From positions 1,721,203 through 1,785,202 of the forward strand of contig NZ_KV440949.1 of assembly GCF_001636315.1 (NCBI RefSeq): a stretch of 64,000 nt of DNA, written 5' to 3'. Source of the DNA: Neobacillus mesonae. GTDB taxonomy: Bacteria; Bacillota; Bacilli; Bacillales; Cytobacillaceae. The position numbers and the translations under genes were made by a program. Each line of letters starts with the position of its first letter. The first letter of the stretch is position 1. This document shows, piece after piece, positions 44,413-54,827 of this stretch. The notes under the pieces are model-generated. The model did not search any database and was not told where the DNA came from. It saw only the letters and a list, made by a program, of their open reading frames with translations.

Positions 44413-45711
44413 TTATTTCTTGCTCCAGAATTCTTTTGATTGTTTTGCCAGTTGTTGAATAAACTCTTCTGCTTTTATTTCACCAAATATTAACTTATCA
44501 TCAAGCGGTAAGAATACGGTTTTCCACCAATCCGGATATTCTGCCTGTAAACCATCGTACTCCTTATGGAAGGTTGAAGCATTTACAACAATATCCCTAA
44601 AATCAGCCAAAGCCTCTGGTGCATCTAAATCTTTTCTTGTGCTAATATTTTTTGTATCTTTTACAATACCTTCCTGATATTTCTTCTGCATGGCAAAGGC
44701 TAAGAAATCCTGTACTGCTTTTTTATTAGCGCCTTTTGGAGCAGCCCATCCAATCAGATAGAGTTCAGCCTGGTCAGCCCCGCCTTTTCCACCGGCAACT
44801 TCCGGGAAGGGAAAAGCTTTATAGACAAAATCCTTTGAAGAATATTCCGCGGTTTCACTTGACAACCAGCTTCCAACTAAAATCATCGCGGATTTCCCGC
44901 TGGCCCATGCTGTTTGGGCGGCAGGGTACTGACTTCCTTTATATCCATCTGCAAAGAATTGGTTATCGACCAACTCCTGAACCTTTTTGGCTGCTTCCAG
45001 GTATCCTGGCTGGGACCAAGTTTCACCTGTCTTATCTCCAGCTGCTTCTACTAGAGCACCCGAGCCCATCAGTCGCTCTACCAACCAATAATAGTAATAG
45101 GCGTTATAAAAATCTATATTCCCATCTTGGGCAAGTGGAGCCAACCCTTTACTCTTAAACGTCTTATTTACCTCTACAAATTCATCCCAAGTGGCAGGTG
45201 GTGTTACTCCATATTCCTTGAAGAGGCTTTCATTATAGTGAAAACCAGAGCTTATGATTTCATATGGAATAAAATAAGTGTTTTCACCTTGTTGATAGAA
45301 TGGTAGTACTTTATCTAAAAAAACATCTTGAAACACTGTACCTTCATTTGGAATTTTCATTGAGAGTAGGTCATTTAATGGTTCTGCTAACTTGTTTTTA
45401 ATTAATGCACCTTCAACCTCTGCCCCCGATTGTTCTGTGAGATCAGGCGCATCCCCGCTTAAAGCTGCGTTTCTTACTTTAGACATAACTTCACGGCCCA
45501 TCCATTGTACCTCTACTTTTACATCTGGATTAGCTTCTTCAAAGGAATCAATAATTTTTTGAATGACAACCTGCTGCGGTTCCCCTTTGTTCCACATAGA
45601 CCAATACTTAATCGTGGTTTTACCAGAAGAAGCCTTATCGCTACTGCATGCAGCAAGTAATAATACAGCAACTAACAGAATTGAAATAGCACTGATTACC
45701 TTTTTCCTCAC
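44413..45711 (-). CDS. Sugar ABC transporter solute-binding lipoprotein, system 1
   Basis: Membrane-anchored binding protein of 432 residues (extracellular solute-binding family 1). Lipoprotein signal MRKKVISAISILLVAVLLLA with lipobox LAAC (Cys 21). Body motifs: TIKYWSMWNKGEPQQVVIQK, FEEANPDVKVEVQWMGREVM, ATWDEFVEVNKTFKSKGLAP and WASGKSAMILVGSW. The start is GTG 45711 after GAGGGGG. First gene of its operon, expressed from a promoter whose -35 lies in an operator also found before the GH31 gene. It probably binds galacto-N-biose, GalNAc or a related glycan fragment; this is inferred from neighbours. Confidence 0.88.
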   Translation of the reverse strand: MRKKVISAISILLVAVLLLAACSSDKASSGKTTIKYWSMWNKGEPQQVVIQKIIDSFEEANPDVKVEVQWMGREVMSKVRNAALSGDAPDLTEQSGAEVEGALIKNKLAEPLNDLLSMKIPNEGTVFQDVFLDKVLPFYQQGENTYFIPYEIISSGFHYNESLFKEYGVTPPATWDEFVEVNKTFKSKGLAPLAQDGNIDFYNAYYYYWLVERLMGSGALVEAAGDKTGETWSQPGYLEAAKKVQELVDNQFFADGYKGSQYPAAQTAWASGKSAMILVGSWLSSETAEYSSKDFVYKAFPFPEVAGGKGGADQAELYLIGWAAPKGANKKAVQDFLAFAMQKKYQEGIVKDTKNISTRKDLDAPEALADFRDIVVNASTFHKEYDGLQAEYPDWWKTVFLPLDDKLIFGEIKAEEFIQQLAKQSKEFWSKK

Positions 45712-45771
45712 ATAATTTCCCCCTCGTGTTTTTCTGAAAAATTAATTAATATAAATTATTCTAACAATTCA

Positions 45772-45801
45772 AATATACACCAAATGGGTTGATGGGTCAA
45801 C
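45772..45801 (-). promoter_or_regulatory. Promoter and operator of sugar ABC operon 1
   Basis: Minus-strand -35 TTGACC (45795-45800), 17 bases, -10 TATATT (45772-45777). The -35 is part of the inverted repeat GTTGACCCATCAAC (45788-45801). The 16 bases GTTGACCCATCAACCC recur at 54841-54856. Confidence 0.75.
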
Positions 45802-45820
45802 AGCATGAGTGTAGGTAATG

Positions 45821-45855
45821 ATAAAAGAGATCAAACTTTTTGTGATCCCTTTTAT
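45821..45855 (-). terminator. Terminator of the GH31-GH36 operon
   Basis: Minus strand AAAAGGGATCA, loop, TGATCTCTTTTAT; lies 25 bases after the GH36-like stop. Confidence 0.7.
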
Positions 45856-45880
45856 CTCTTGTACCCTAGTGGATAAACGG

Positions 45881-48800
45881 TTAGTTGCGTCCCTTTTGCT
45901 CCAGTTTAGAAAGTATTACCTCATAGTCTTGAGTAAAATCAGAAACAGCTTCATCGATTACCGTCTGCGATGAATTTGGATTTTCGTATACATTTACAAT
46001 TTTGTCTTTCAACCCATTAAATCCTGAGCTTTCTAAGCTTTGTTTTGTATAGTGATTTACATCCAACAGATAAATTTCTTCATAAGCAGCCGCTAATTTT
46101 GAAAAATCAGAAGTTCCTTCCATATTCTTAAACAGTTTTATTTCAGCAGCGGATGCAAAGGTATTAGCCGGGCTGCCATATGTTTCAGTGATATACAAAC
46201 GATAAAACTTAGCTTTAATCGGTTTGTCAAACTTAATCAATGTGCTTCCGCCATTGTCCATTTCACCAGAATTGACTGTTTTCCAAGTGCCTTCCTCATT
46301 CATATCAGACACCTGTAATTCGTACTTTTTCACATTACCGTTGCCGTTTCTGCTTACATACTCATATGCATCGACAGGGGCAGCCTCCGGCATTTCAATG
46401 GTCAACCAATGTGGCGGCTTAGTCATGCCTCCATTGTATTGTGTATGCCACCAAGTAGATGTTTTTCCATCTAGTACATTTGCAGCAGGCCCCTCGTACG
46501 CACCCGCCTGTTTCTCCTCTGAATCTGCAAATGCTTTATATCCCGTTCTGTCCAATTCCTTATATCCAGGCTTTAAATTCAGATCTTCATAGGATTTTTT
46601 TGCCTCATCATACGCGACTGCTTCATTTTTAATTTCTATATCTGCAATCTGTATAGTTGTTTTCTTACTGCCGAGCGTAATTTTTCCATTTGGCAATTTG
46701 AATGGATCTTTTACGTATTTTGATGAGATGAGTTCTCCATCCAAGTAGAGCTTAATCATCCCATTTGCTTCTCTTACGGCTTTTACATCATGAAGGTTTC
46801 CATCGTCAACTTTCCCCTTGACCGTTTGGGTGGTTGTGGTCGGTTTGTATTCCTTCGTTCCAAAAGTTCCACTTGCCTTTTCAGCAACAGTCGTTACCAT
46901 CGCCTTAGAATTGACAACGTCCTCTCCCACAGTGAAGTTGAGATATCCTTTTTTGTCAATCGCGATAGAGTACGCACCTTCCTGGTTTAAAATTAACTGG
47001 TCATTGCCTGAAGAACGGAACTTAAATGAGATGGAAAAGTCGTCTTTCCCTACTAATGAAATCTGTTTCTTGAATGAATATTCTTTACCATCAATCCCGT
47101 ACAAATTTATATTTGGTTTTTCAAAATGAACAGTCTGTAACTTTTGCCCATCGACAATATCCGTTTTCTCAAACAGCTTTGCTGCATAGCCATCTGGATA
47201 CCCATGGAATTTCTGCTTGATGTCAGCGGAAGTGCCCCAAATATTTTCGATGTTGATGTCTATTTGATTTTCTTTTTCAATCTTTTTGGAAGTGGTCAGC
47301 TCTACTGTTCGGTAATCCTCTAAAACAACGGCCTTCGTAGGCTTCCCATTTACTGTGATAGCCGGATTTTGAATTCTCTGATCAAATTTTACCTTCACGG
47401 TATTTTCATTTGTATTCTTCACAGAGATTGCCTTGGCAGGTGGCTCTGTCTTGCTGGTAAACTGGTAAATTCTTGACTCATGAGGCGCTAATGTCACCGT
47501 TAGTGTATCCCCATAGCTCATATTCTCCACTTTCGTTTCATCAACCCTCGGTAAAATCTGAGTCATCTTTGCGTTTTTCAAATCAGTTGGAACACCTACT
47601 ATGTTATCTAAGGTCAGCGAATAGCTCTGTTCTTTATTGCCCGCATTTCTAAATGAAACAATTCCTTCGCCGCCGTTCCAGGCTGAATAACCATAGACAC
47701 CGCCCTGATCCGGACGCTTCCCGAATAGTTTTGCTTTTTCAAGAGTCTTCGAATTGCTTTCAGCCCACTCTAAAACATCAGCTGTTATTCTCCACTTGGC
47801 ATCATTCATAATGCTCGGTGAAAAATATAATTCCCAGAATGCCGTTCCTCTTGTTGCGTTGATCATCAAGTAATTTCTAAAATCATCGTCGGTAAATTTA
47901 ATACCTGCGGAAACTCCGTAAATTGGATCATGATTATACACATTTTTCAACGGGAACTGCAGATCATTTTTCTTAAAAATATTAAAGTAAACATTGTCTC
48001 TGTATGACATCATTTGTTCTGCCTGTGTTCCGCCGTAAGTGCTCAAAAATCCATTGTCGCCCGAGTCTTGAATCCAGATTGTATTCGCCCACTGCAGCAG
48101 CCACGGACTTGGGTTGACATAACAGGTCAGGTTTAAAAATAAACTTCTGCCTTTTTCTTCCCTTTCCTGTCTCATGGCTTTAAAGGTATCAATCCATGTC
48201 TCCCAGAGGTCAGATGTATAATACATATTGTGGTCGCCGCCAACCATGTGCTGATTGTCTGGATCGGTTGAAGGTCTTAGAGCAAATCCATCCAGCTTCC
48301 AATATTCAATATCAAATCTGTTTTGATAATCCAAGAAAAGCTTTGTCAGATTGTTTACATATGTCTTGGAGCCCACATCCACGCTTTTCCAATAATCGTT
48401 GGTCACATGACCTGTGCCATTTTTTTCAAGAAATTCGGCAAACCCGCCAAAGTAATTGTAGCCGCCTTGAGGGCCAAGCCACAGTCCAAACGTTGAAGCA
48501 AATTTCTTTGCCATATCACTGGCTGGGTATAATTCATTAGGGAATTTGTTGTTGAATTCCCAGAATCCCGTTTTGTTATCATATGGCGATTTCGTTTCCT
48601 GTCCAGCGGAATTAACAGTTTCATAGGCATTCCAGCCATCATCCACAACATAGGAATCCAAAGGCTCTACGCCATTTTTGCTCAGTTCTTTTTCCGTTCC
48701 ATAGAACGAGTTGGCAATACTCTCATCTGTAATGTCCAGCATGTTGTCATACCATGAATTGTATTGCTTTCGGAATTCCGTCTTTGTAGAGATATCATTA

Positions 48801-50188
48801 ATATAGGCGAAAAAGTCCGTTTGAACGACATCCTTATCCGTTCCGTCCGCAGCTCCCATGACGCTATTCCAAGTCGTAAAGCTTCCATCCGCATTGAGCT
48901 GTTTGTCTTCCGCCAGCTTTTTGAAATTTTTCCCTGAGTAATACCGCACCTGCATCTTATTATTCACTACATCTGTGTCAGAGGCAGGAAATTCTGATCC
49001 AAAGAACATTCCATTTGCATAAATCGGCTGACCCAATACTAGCTCATACTTTCCAATCCACATGGATGAAATATCTTTTAGCGGCGGGTGATGAAAAAGT
49101 CCCTCCACATTATTAGGCAATACGAATTGATCCACATCGATAAAGTCGATGGCAATATCTTTATTTGACGATTTGATTTCCAAGTTACTTCTTAAATACG
49201 GGGCGCTATCTTCTACAAATACATTGTATTTAATGTTCCATACCGAGTTATATTTTTCATAATCCTCAAACACAAATTGAACTCGCTTCCCCGTTTTGTA
49301 TTCTTCTTCCTTTACTTGTTTAATTGTTAATTCACTTGCTTTCATCGTGTTCTTATCGGGTTCACTGTTATCCTGTGGAGTGCGTTTAAATGTATCCTCA
49401 AACAAGTAAATCTCAGCTCCGGTAAACGAAATATCATCAGAAAGTGCACCGCTAAGCTGAACAATCTTAACGTATCTTGCTGTTTTCGCCTCAGTTAAAT
49501 TGCCATAGACCATATCTCCCACATTGTAGAGATTACCTGCTTTATGCAAGTTATAGTCTTTAGATGAAAATTCACCGGTGCCGGCATCTGTCCAATTTTC
49601 ACCGTCACTGGAAACCTTAATTTCATATTTTCCTAGTGTTCCATTGATTCCGTATGCCTGGTCTTGGTACCCCGGCCGTTTTTGATAACCGAACGATCCA
49701 ATAGTTCTTTCTTCCTTTAAGTCAATAACTACTTCATATGGCCAGGCCTTTTTTCCATCATAAAAGTCTATATACGTGCTGTCATCGCCATCAAGCATTG
49801 TTGCACCATCTTTAGATTTGCCTGAAGAGTCTGATACCGTTGCCGTCCAATTCTTTCTATCAATCTGAGATTGAGGTTTTTGTGTGTCAGGATCTTCAGG
49901 TGTTTGCTTCTCGGGGACCAAATGAATTGTAAAATCCTCAGAACCTTCTTTAGGAACTAAGTCCTTTCCAATTCTTTTGTTAGTGACTGCTTTTGTCTTC
50001 AACTTAGAATCGGACACATCGATAACCCTTGTGATAGAATTATTTCCAATTTCTACTGTGTCCTTTGCTATGTTTATAAAGCTTGGCTCAGCAGCTGAAA
50101 CTTTTGTTGAACTTGAGTGACTGCCAATTGGAAGTGTAACACTTAGCGCAACGGCAGTAGATAAGAACATCGAAAGCATCTTTTTCAT
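45881..50188 (-). CDS. Secreted GH36/GH27-like alpha-galactosidase or alpha-N-acetylgalactosaminidase with discoidin domains
   Basis: 1435 residues. Signal peptide (MKKMLSMFLSTAVALSVTLP, mature near VSAAEP). Domains: discoidin/F5-8C (about 108-263); beta-sandwich (about 280-470); clan GH-D barrel (about 500-800) with YVVDDGWNAYE, FGLWLGPQGGYNYF, YWKLDGF (D633, likely nucleophile) and WIQDSGDNG (D708, likely acid/base); linker beta-domains; LamG-like (about 1030-1183); second discoidin (about 1211-1353); FIVAR-like three-helix end (about 1358-1432). The barrel fits the GH36/GH27 clan, and the neighbours favour alpha-GalNAc as substrate, but activity is unproven. ATG 50188 lies ten bases after GGAGGGG. 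It follows GH31 in one operon, after a stem-loop. No surface anchor. Confidence 0.75.
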   Translation of the reverse strand: MKKMLSMFLSTAVALSVTLPIGSHSSSTKVSAAEPSFINIAKDTVEIGNNSITRVIDVSDSKLKTKAVTNKRIGKDLVPKEGSEDFTIHLVPEKQTPEDPDTQKPQSQIDRKNWTATVSDSSGKSKDGATMLDGDDSTYIDFYDGKKAWPYEVVIDLKEERTIGSFGYQKRPGYQDQAYGINGTLGKYEIKVSSDGENWTDAGTGEFSSKDYNLHKAGNLYNVGDMVYGNLTEAKTARYVKIVQLSGALSDDISFTGAEIYLFEDTFKRTPQDNSEPDKNTMKASELTIKQVKEEEYKTGKRVQFVFEDYEKYNSVWNIKYNVFVEDSAPYLRSNLEIKSSNKDIAIDFIDVDQFVLPNNVEGLFHHPPLKDISSMWIGKYELVLGQPIYANGMFFGSEFPASDTDVVNNKMQVRYYSGKNFKKLAEDKQLNADGSFTTWNSVMGAADGTDKDVVQTDFFAYINDISTKTEFRKQYNSWYDNMLDITDESIANSFYGTEKELSKNGVEPLDSYVVDDGWNAYETVNSAGQETKSPYDNKTGFWEFNNKFPNELYPASDMAKKFASTFGLWLGPQGGYNYFGGFAEFLEKNGTGHVTNDYWKSVDVGSKTYVNNLTKLFLDYQNRFDIEYWKLDGFALRPSTDPDNQHMVGGDHNMYYTSDLWETWIDTFKAMRQEREEKGRSLFLNLTCYVNPSPWLLQWANTIWIQDSGDNGFLSTYGGTQAEQMMSYRDNVYFNIFKKNDLQFPLKNVYNHDPIYGVSAGIKFTDDDFRNYLMINATRGTAFWELYFSPSIMNDAKWRITADVLEWAESNSKTLEKAKLFGKRPDQGGVYGYSAWNGGEGIVSFRNAGNKEQSYSLTLDNIVGVPTDLKNAKMTQILPRVDETKVENMSYGDTLTVTLAPHESRIYQFTSKTEPPAKAISVKNTNENTVKVKFDQRIQNPAITVNGKPTKAVVLEDYRTVELTTSKKIEKENQIDINIENIWGTSADIKQKFHGYPDGYAAKLFEKTDIVDGQKLQTVHFEKPNINLYGIDGKEYSFKKQISLVGKDDFSISFKFRSSGNDQLILNQEGAYSIAIDKKGYLNFTVGEDVVNSKAMVTTVAEKASGTFGTKEYKPTTTTQTVKGKVDDGNLHDVKAVREANGMIKLYLDGELISSKYVKDPFKLPNGKITLGSKKTTIQIADIEIKNEAVAYDEAKKSYEDLNLKPGYKELDRTGYKAFADSEEKQAGAYEGPAANVLDGKTSTWWHTQYNGGMTKPPHWLTIEMPEAAPVDAYEYVSRNGNGNVKKYELQVSDMNEEGTWKTVNSGEMDNGGSTLIKFDKPIKAKFYRLYITETYGSPANTFASAAEIKLFKNMEGTSDFSKLAAAYEEIYLLDVNHYTKQSLESSGFNGLKDKIVNVYENPNSSQTVIDEAVSDFTQDYEVILSKLEQKGRN

Positions 50189-50223
50189 ATATACTAATTT
50201 CCCCTCCAATCATAATAATGAAT

Positions 50224-50259
50224 GGGAGGTTAGGGTTAACAGGTTAACCCTAACCTCCT
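50224..50259. other. Perfect 16-bp intercistronic hairpin
   Basis: GGAGGTTAGGGTTAAC, two-base loop, GTTAACCCTAACCTCC between the GH31 and GH36-like genes. It has no U-run, so it is more likely an mRNA-stability or partial-termination element than a full terminator. It could also hold back ribosomes. Confidence 0.7.
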
Positions 50260-50283
50260 AAAAGTAATAAGAGGCTTTTATTT

Positions 50284-53200
50284 TCATTTAGCTACATAAG
50301 TAGGATTCTTCACGAAAACTTCCACTTCTGCAACAGACAACATAAGCGGTCCGCTATGCGATTCCTCAAAGTTAATCGAAAACCTCGAAAATCTAGTTCC
50401 GGCTGGTATTGCAGCCCCAGCAAGATCAAAAGTGACCGATTTATCATTAGAGTTTACAGTTTTTACGCCTAAATCATATTCCTTCCCTGCTTCCGTATAT
50501 ACTTTGGCACTTAGTTTTTTAATTTTGCCGTTCGTATATTGAGGTCGGTTATATACAATAAATTTGGAAAGCTCTTGTGGTTTACTAAAATTAAAATCTA
50601 CAAGCAGCGGCAGTGAAATTCCGTCTGCTTCGGTGATCAACCATTTCAATTCCGCAAGGGAGCTTTCACTGATCTCACCGTCAATCAGCTTAGCAAAAGC
50701 TGCAGCACCGCCTTGCATCTTCTCACCCGGACCAGTAACCGACATATCTTTATTGGACAATTGTAGTTCTTTCGGCTCCTGTGGCTGTTCAACCTCTCCC
50801 GGTTCTTCACCAGGCTTTAACACGTGGCCAATTTTATCAATGATATTAAAGGCTGTATTAACGAGCAATGATCTGGTGATCGGCATATCAAAAGTTAAGT
50901 CTTTTTTAGCCTTTAACTTAACCGTGGCCAATGTCTTGGTTCCTTCCAATGTTGATTGCGTCCCCTTGTTGGAAAACGCCGCCATAATTCGTTGTTCAGA
51001 TTTTCCAATCCCCGCCATTGCAGAGTAATTTAACATTTTGGCAGTTTCATTGGTTGAAGAAACCATATTTTCGCCCTGTTTTACTACTTCATATTTGTTC
51101 GGGTCCAGCTTAAGTTCCAAATTGAAGGCATTAATATCCTTAAGGCCGGCCCCAATGATCTCTACCGTAAATTCCTCACCCGCTTTTAACTGCTCCTTGT
51201 CAGGCCTGATATCTAATTGTCCGGCAACCGGTTTGCCCGTTGGCCGAAGCGGCTGTTGTCCCAATTGGGAAGCTACGTACATTAAATCATAGGTGTCAAT
51301 GACCCCATTGAAATTAATATCAACCTTTGAAACCTGTCCCCAAGCTGTATCTGTTTGGTCAACGCCCATATAGCTTGCAAAGAAAAGCAGGTCCTCTTCG
51401 TCAATTTTTCCATTTGGGATATTCTCGCCTACAACCGTTCCTTCTGTTTTATCCTTTTTGTATGGCCTAAATTCCTGTGCACTGCCAAAACCGCCCACAG
51501 CGTTTGTAATGGTCAGCTTAATATACCTTGCAACTACATTTTCCGGAAATGGAATGACTTTCGTGTCCTTATTTCTCTCAAATGTTCCATCGGTAATGAT
51601 ACTTTTATAGGTTTTTCCATCTAGGCTTACGTCTAAATTGTATTTTAATATCGTACCATTCCCGGCGTCTGGCCTTGGAACATACTCCAGCTTATCTAAT
51701 TCATAAGCCAGCTTCATATCAATCTCAAAGGTATGCGGCAGTTTATTGCCAGCATCTCCCCATGCGGTATGCCACAATGTTTCATCTTTTCCATCCACAG
51801 CTAAAGCGGCTTCCTGCCCTGGCTGTTGACTATTCGCTTTTGCCGTCATATTCTTCGGAACATTTCGGTAGCGGTCAAGCTTCGTTCTTATTTTGACCTC
51901 ATCACTCCATACGGAAGACCCTTTTGTATTCGTTGCTCTGATTCGATAAGAGTACTCTGTATCAGACATTAACCCTGAGTGTAAGAAGAATGGTGCTTCC
52001 TCGCTGTCACTTGCTTTAAACACATTTGTATGAACAACACCATTAATCATTAAATCATAGGTTGTATTCTCACCCTCAACCTTTTCCCAATTTAATCTGA
52101 TATCCTGGTCGGTAATATTAGCCTCATCAGCATGAAGCCCCGTTGGAATAGTTGGTACTGCCTTATCCACTACTTCTGTCTTTTGAGTATTATCAAAGCC
52201 ATTTACCGAAAAACTAACCGTATTTTTCGTGATATCTGTTTTTCCGACTTTAATATATAACTTTGGTGAGGTCATAATCTCAGTCTTTTCAAACGGCGAC
52301 CCTTTTGTCGAATATTTGTTCAAGTTGGGATGTTCATTATAGAAGTAGACATTTTCTGAGTTTTGAAATTCCTCTTCAGTCGTAACTTTTCTTAATTTAA
52401 CATTTTTATTGTTAATTTTAGCCTTTACATTCTTGGGAACGGCACGTGTGTTGACAATTACTTCTGTGCCCCGGTCTTTAACCATCCCTTTATAGCCCTT
52501 TCCTTTTGCGGGATTAACGGTTATATCCACTTTGTTTCCGATAATCTCAGAAGTGACCTTTGTTCTAGTATTTTTTCCATCCTTATAGTCAACCGTTTTA
52601 CCATCATCTTCATAAAGGGTAAATTCAGATTTTCCTGATGGATAAACATCAAATATTCTATTCTCCGAACCATCCAATTCATTGATAGAATTGTTTTCCG
52701 GTGCCATTGGAATGATGGCTCCTGCCTTTACAAATACAGGAGTCTTCCATAGTGGAGCGTTAAAGTTATGAAGAACCGAACCTCCCTGATATTGATCGCC
52801 TGTAAAATAATCAATCCAAACTTGATTTTTACCTGGAAGATAAATTTCATTTCGTACTTCAGCTGCATTAGAATTTCCATCATATATTGGTGCCACTAAC
52901 AAATTTGGCCCCCACATATATTGATACTGTGTTTCAGTCCCGTACGTATATGGATCATTTGGATATTCTAACATCATCCCTCGAACCATTGGCATCGATG
53001 TTGATGTCGATTCCTCAGCAATCGTGTAGTTATAAGGCATCATTTGCGCCTTTAACTTCAAATACATTCTATTAATCGATGTATATGGTTCCCCGTAATT
53101 CCACGGATTTTTAGATTTGCTGTAATCAGTACCTCCCGATGCCCAGCCGTCCATATCGATTTGGATCGGAGTGAATGTCTTCCATTGAAAATCCCGTGTC

Positions 53201-54690
53201 TGAACTTTTGGGTCTCCGCCAAAAATACCATCCATATCTGAGCCGACGTTTGGATTTCCGGATAGGCCGGCGCCAATGTAAGTAGGAATATGCATCCTGA
53301 TATACTCCCAATTACCGCCATATTGGTCTCCTGACCATAATGTTGAATAACGCTGAGTACCGGCCCATCCATCTACAGTAATAACGAATGGACGTGCACC
53401 ACCAGAATATTTTTCTATACCTTCTGCTGCTTGACGAGTTGCATTTAATGCCATAGAATATCCTTGCCCGACCCATGCAACATCCGTCTTTATTGCCCTG
53501 ACACCAGCTTTCACTTCTCCTTCTAGGTCCCTGCGCAATGGACTGTCTTCAGGTAAGTTAGGGTCCGGATAGAGATTGCTTTGCGTCCATAATCCTACCT
53601 CGACTTTTTGATCATTTGTTTTATCAACAAATTGCTTCAAATTATCCAATCCGCCATACCCGCATCCATAGCCGTCATTTGGTAAAAACCATCCTAACGG
53701 CATATCTTTCTCAACATGTTGATTTACGTTATTTAGCCCATTCGTCAGAAGTGTCCTTTGGTCCTTATGGCCATTATGGGTTCCATTAAAACAGTCAGCA
53801 TGCCCTAAATAGAAACCGTATTCTGGCATAAGCGCTGGTTTCCCAGTTAATTCTGTATATTCGTCAATGATTTTTGGAATGGAATTATCTACAAAATAAT
53901 AAGCGTCAAATCTGTCTTCATTGTGCGTAAAAGTAGCGGTTTTCGCAAAATCGTAAACGCCTTGCTTAAAGGTATTTCGCATAACTCCGTAGCCTTCAGT
54001 GCTTAAATAAAATGGAACTGGACTTGATGCGGCACCTGCATCCCAACCTCCACCGATGGCAATTTTGATGGAATTATTCTTATGGGCATAAAATCCATTC
54101 TGTTGACCTCCGCCATAAAAATATTCATTTTCTTTTGAATCAAGGGTTTGAACGGTACCCCCGCTGGAATGTTTTAACGGTTCACTCTCAGACCAAAGAA
54201 TTTTTGACCTTTTTTTATCGTACAAGCTCATCTTCGAAGAAGCTTTATCGATTCTTAATTCCAAAGCATCGGTCGAAATTTTATAAACACTGTTATCACT
54301 TTCATCGACCTGAATATCAATGTCCCCGTATTGCTTTTTGTAATCACCGACGTTTTTATCGATGATTTTCGTTTCATGCTCAGGTTTGTTGGGAGTTGGA
54401 TATTCTTCAAAAACTCCCTTTGGATCTAAATGGAGACGGAAAACATTGTTTTTTAGAAAGTTAATTTTTATTTTTTCACCTGTTTCTATGGTAAGGTATA
54501 CGTTATTGCCATCTTGTGTAATCTTAGTTACTTTTCCAATAGTGTTATAGGTTTGATTAGTAGAAACATTATTTATGGAGTAATTAGGTTCTGCTGCTAG
54601 TGCAGATGCGGATGGAAACATTGAAAGCAACATACCTGCTGATAGGCATAAGCCCACCAGTTTTTTCAACCTAGCTTTACGTCTTTGCAT
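50284..54690 (-). CDS. Secreted GH31 alpha-N-acetylgalactosaminidase-type enzyme with dockerin and cohesin-like domains
   Basis: 1468 residues. Signal peptide (about 1-34, ending ASALAAEP). GH31 N-domain and barrel (about 50-600): GWFLPNDGYGCGYGG, AIKTDVAWVGQGYS (D403, nucleophile) and YSTLWSGDQYGGNWE (D455, acid/base). KTDVAWVG and the 52-residue spacing match GH31 alpha-N-acetylgalactosaminidases known from Enterococcus faecalis. Then Fn3 (about 847-937), discoidin (about 940-1085), a dockerin with two EF-hand-like halves (IPNGKIDEEDLLFFASYMG; VDINFNGVIDTYDLMYVAS; about 1090-1147), a cohesin-like beta-domain (GEEFTVEIIGAGLKDINAFN; about 1155-1293) and a final carbohydrate-binding-like domain. 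ATG 54690 follows GGGAGG. First gene of its operon. No cell-wall anchor. Confidence 0.85.
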   Translation of the reverse strand: MQRRKARLKKLVGLCLSAGMLLSMFPSASALAAEPNYSINNVSTNQTYNTIGKVTKITQDGNNVYLTIETGEKIKINFLKNNVFRLHLDPKGVFEEYPTPNKPEHETKIIDKNVGDYKKQYGDIDIQVDESDNSVYKISTDALELRIDKASSKMSLYDKKRSKILWSESEPLKHSSGGTVQTLDSKENEYFYGGGQQNGFYAHKNNSIKIAIGGGWDAGAASSPVPFYLSTEGYGVMRNTFKQGVYDFAKTATFTHNEDRFDAYYFVDNSIPKIIDEYTELTGKPALMPEYGFYLGHADCFNGTHNGHKDQRTLLTNGLNNVNQHVEKDMPLGWFLPNDGYGCGYGGLDNLKQFVDKTNDQKVEVGLWTQSNLYPDPNLPEDSPLRRDLEGEVKAGVRAIKTDVAWVGQGYSMALNATRQAAEGIEKYSGGARPFVITVDGWAGTQRYSTLWSGDQYGGNWEYIRMHIPTYIGAGLSGNPNVGSDMDGIFGGDPKVQTRDFQWKTFTPIQIDMDGWASGGTDYSKSKNPWNYGEPYTSINRMYLKLKAQMMPYNYTIAEESTSTSMPMVRGMMLEYPNDPYTYGTETQYQYMWGPNLLVAPIYDGNSNAAEVRNEIYLPGKNQVWIDYFTGDQYQGGSVLHNFNAPLWKTPVFVKAGAIIPMAPENNSINELDGSENRIFDVYPSGKSEFTLYEDDGKTVDYKDGKNTRTKVTSEIIGNKVDITVNPAKGKGYKGMVKDRGTEVIVNTRAVPKNVKAKINNKNVKLRKVTTEEEFQNSENVYFYNEHPNLNKYSTKGSPFEKTEIMTSPKLYIKVGKTDITKNTVSFSVNGFDNTQKTEVVDKAVPTIPTGLHADEANITDQDIRLNWEKVEGENTTYDLMINGVVHTNVFKASDSEEAPFFLHSGLMSDTEYSYRIRATNTKGSSVWSDEVKIRTKLDRYRNVPKNMTAKANSQQPGQEAALAVDGKDETLWHTAWGDAGNKLPHTFEIDMKLAYELDKLEYVPRPDAGNGTILKYNLDVSLDGKTYKSIITDGTFERNKDTKVIPFPENVVARYIKLTITNAVGGFGSAQEFRPYKKDKTEGTVVGENIPNGKIDEEDLLFFASYMGVDQTDTAWGQVSKVDINFNGVIDTYDLMYVASQLGQQPLRPTGKPVAGQLDIRPDKEQLKAGEEFTVEIIGAGLKDINAFNLELKLDPNKYEVVKQGENMVSSTNETAKMLNYSAMAGIGKSEQRIMAAFSNKGTQSTLEGTKTLATVKLKAKKDLTFDMPITRSLLVNTAFNIIDKIGHVLKPGEEPGEVEQPQEPKELQLSNKDMSVTGPGEKMQGGAAAFAKLIDGEISESSLAELKWLITEADGISLPLLVDFNFSKPQELSKFIVYNRPQYTNGKIKKLSAKVYTEAGKEYDLGVKTVNSNDKSVTFDLAGAAIPAGTRFSRFSINFEESHSGPLMLSVAEVEVFVKNPTYVAK

Positions 54691-54827
54691 ATTCAACCTC
54701 CCAATGTAATTATGAAGTGTCCCGAAAATGATCCCTTTTGACTACTCAGACTTCAAATATCTAATACAAGATCAACCCCTTTTTTCACTCTTAAATCGAG
54801 ATTAATGAAATTTCTGAACATTTTAAA

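Noticed and set aside
50564..51028. 154-codon plus-strand ORF inside the GH31 gene
   Set aside because: Antisense shadow of the cohesin and C-terminal region; no ribosome site and no recognisable domain.
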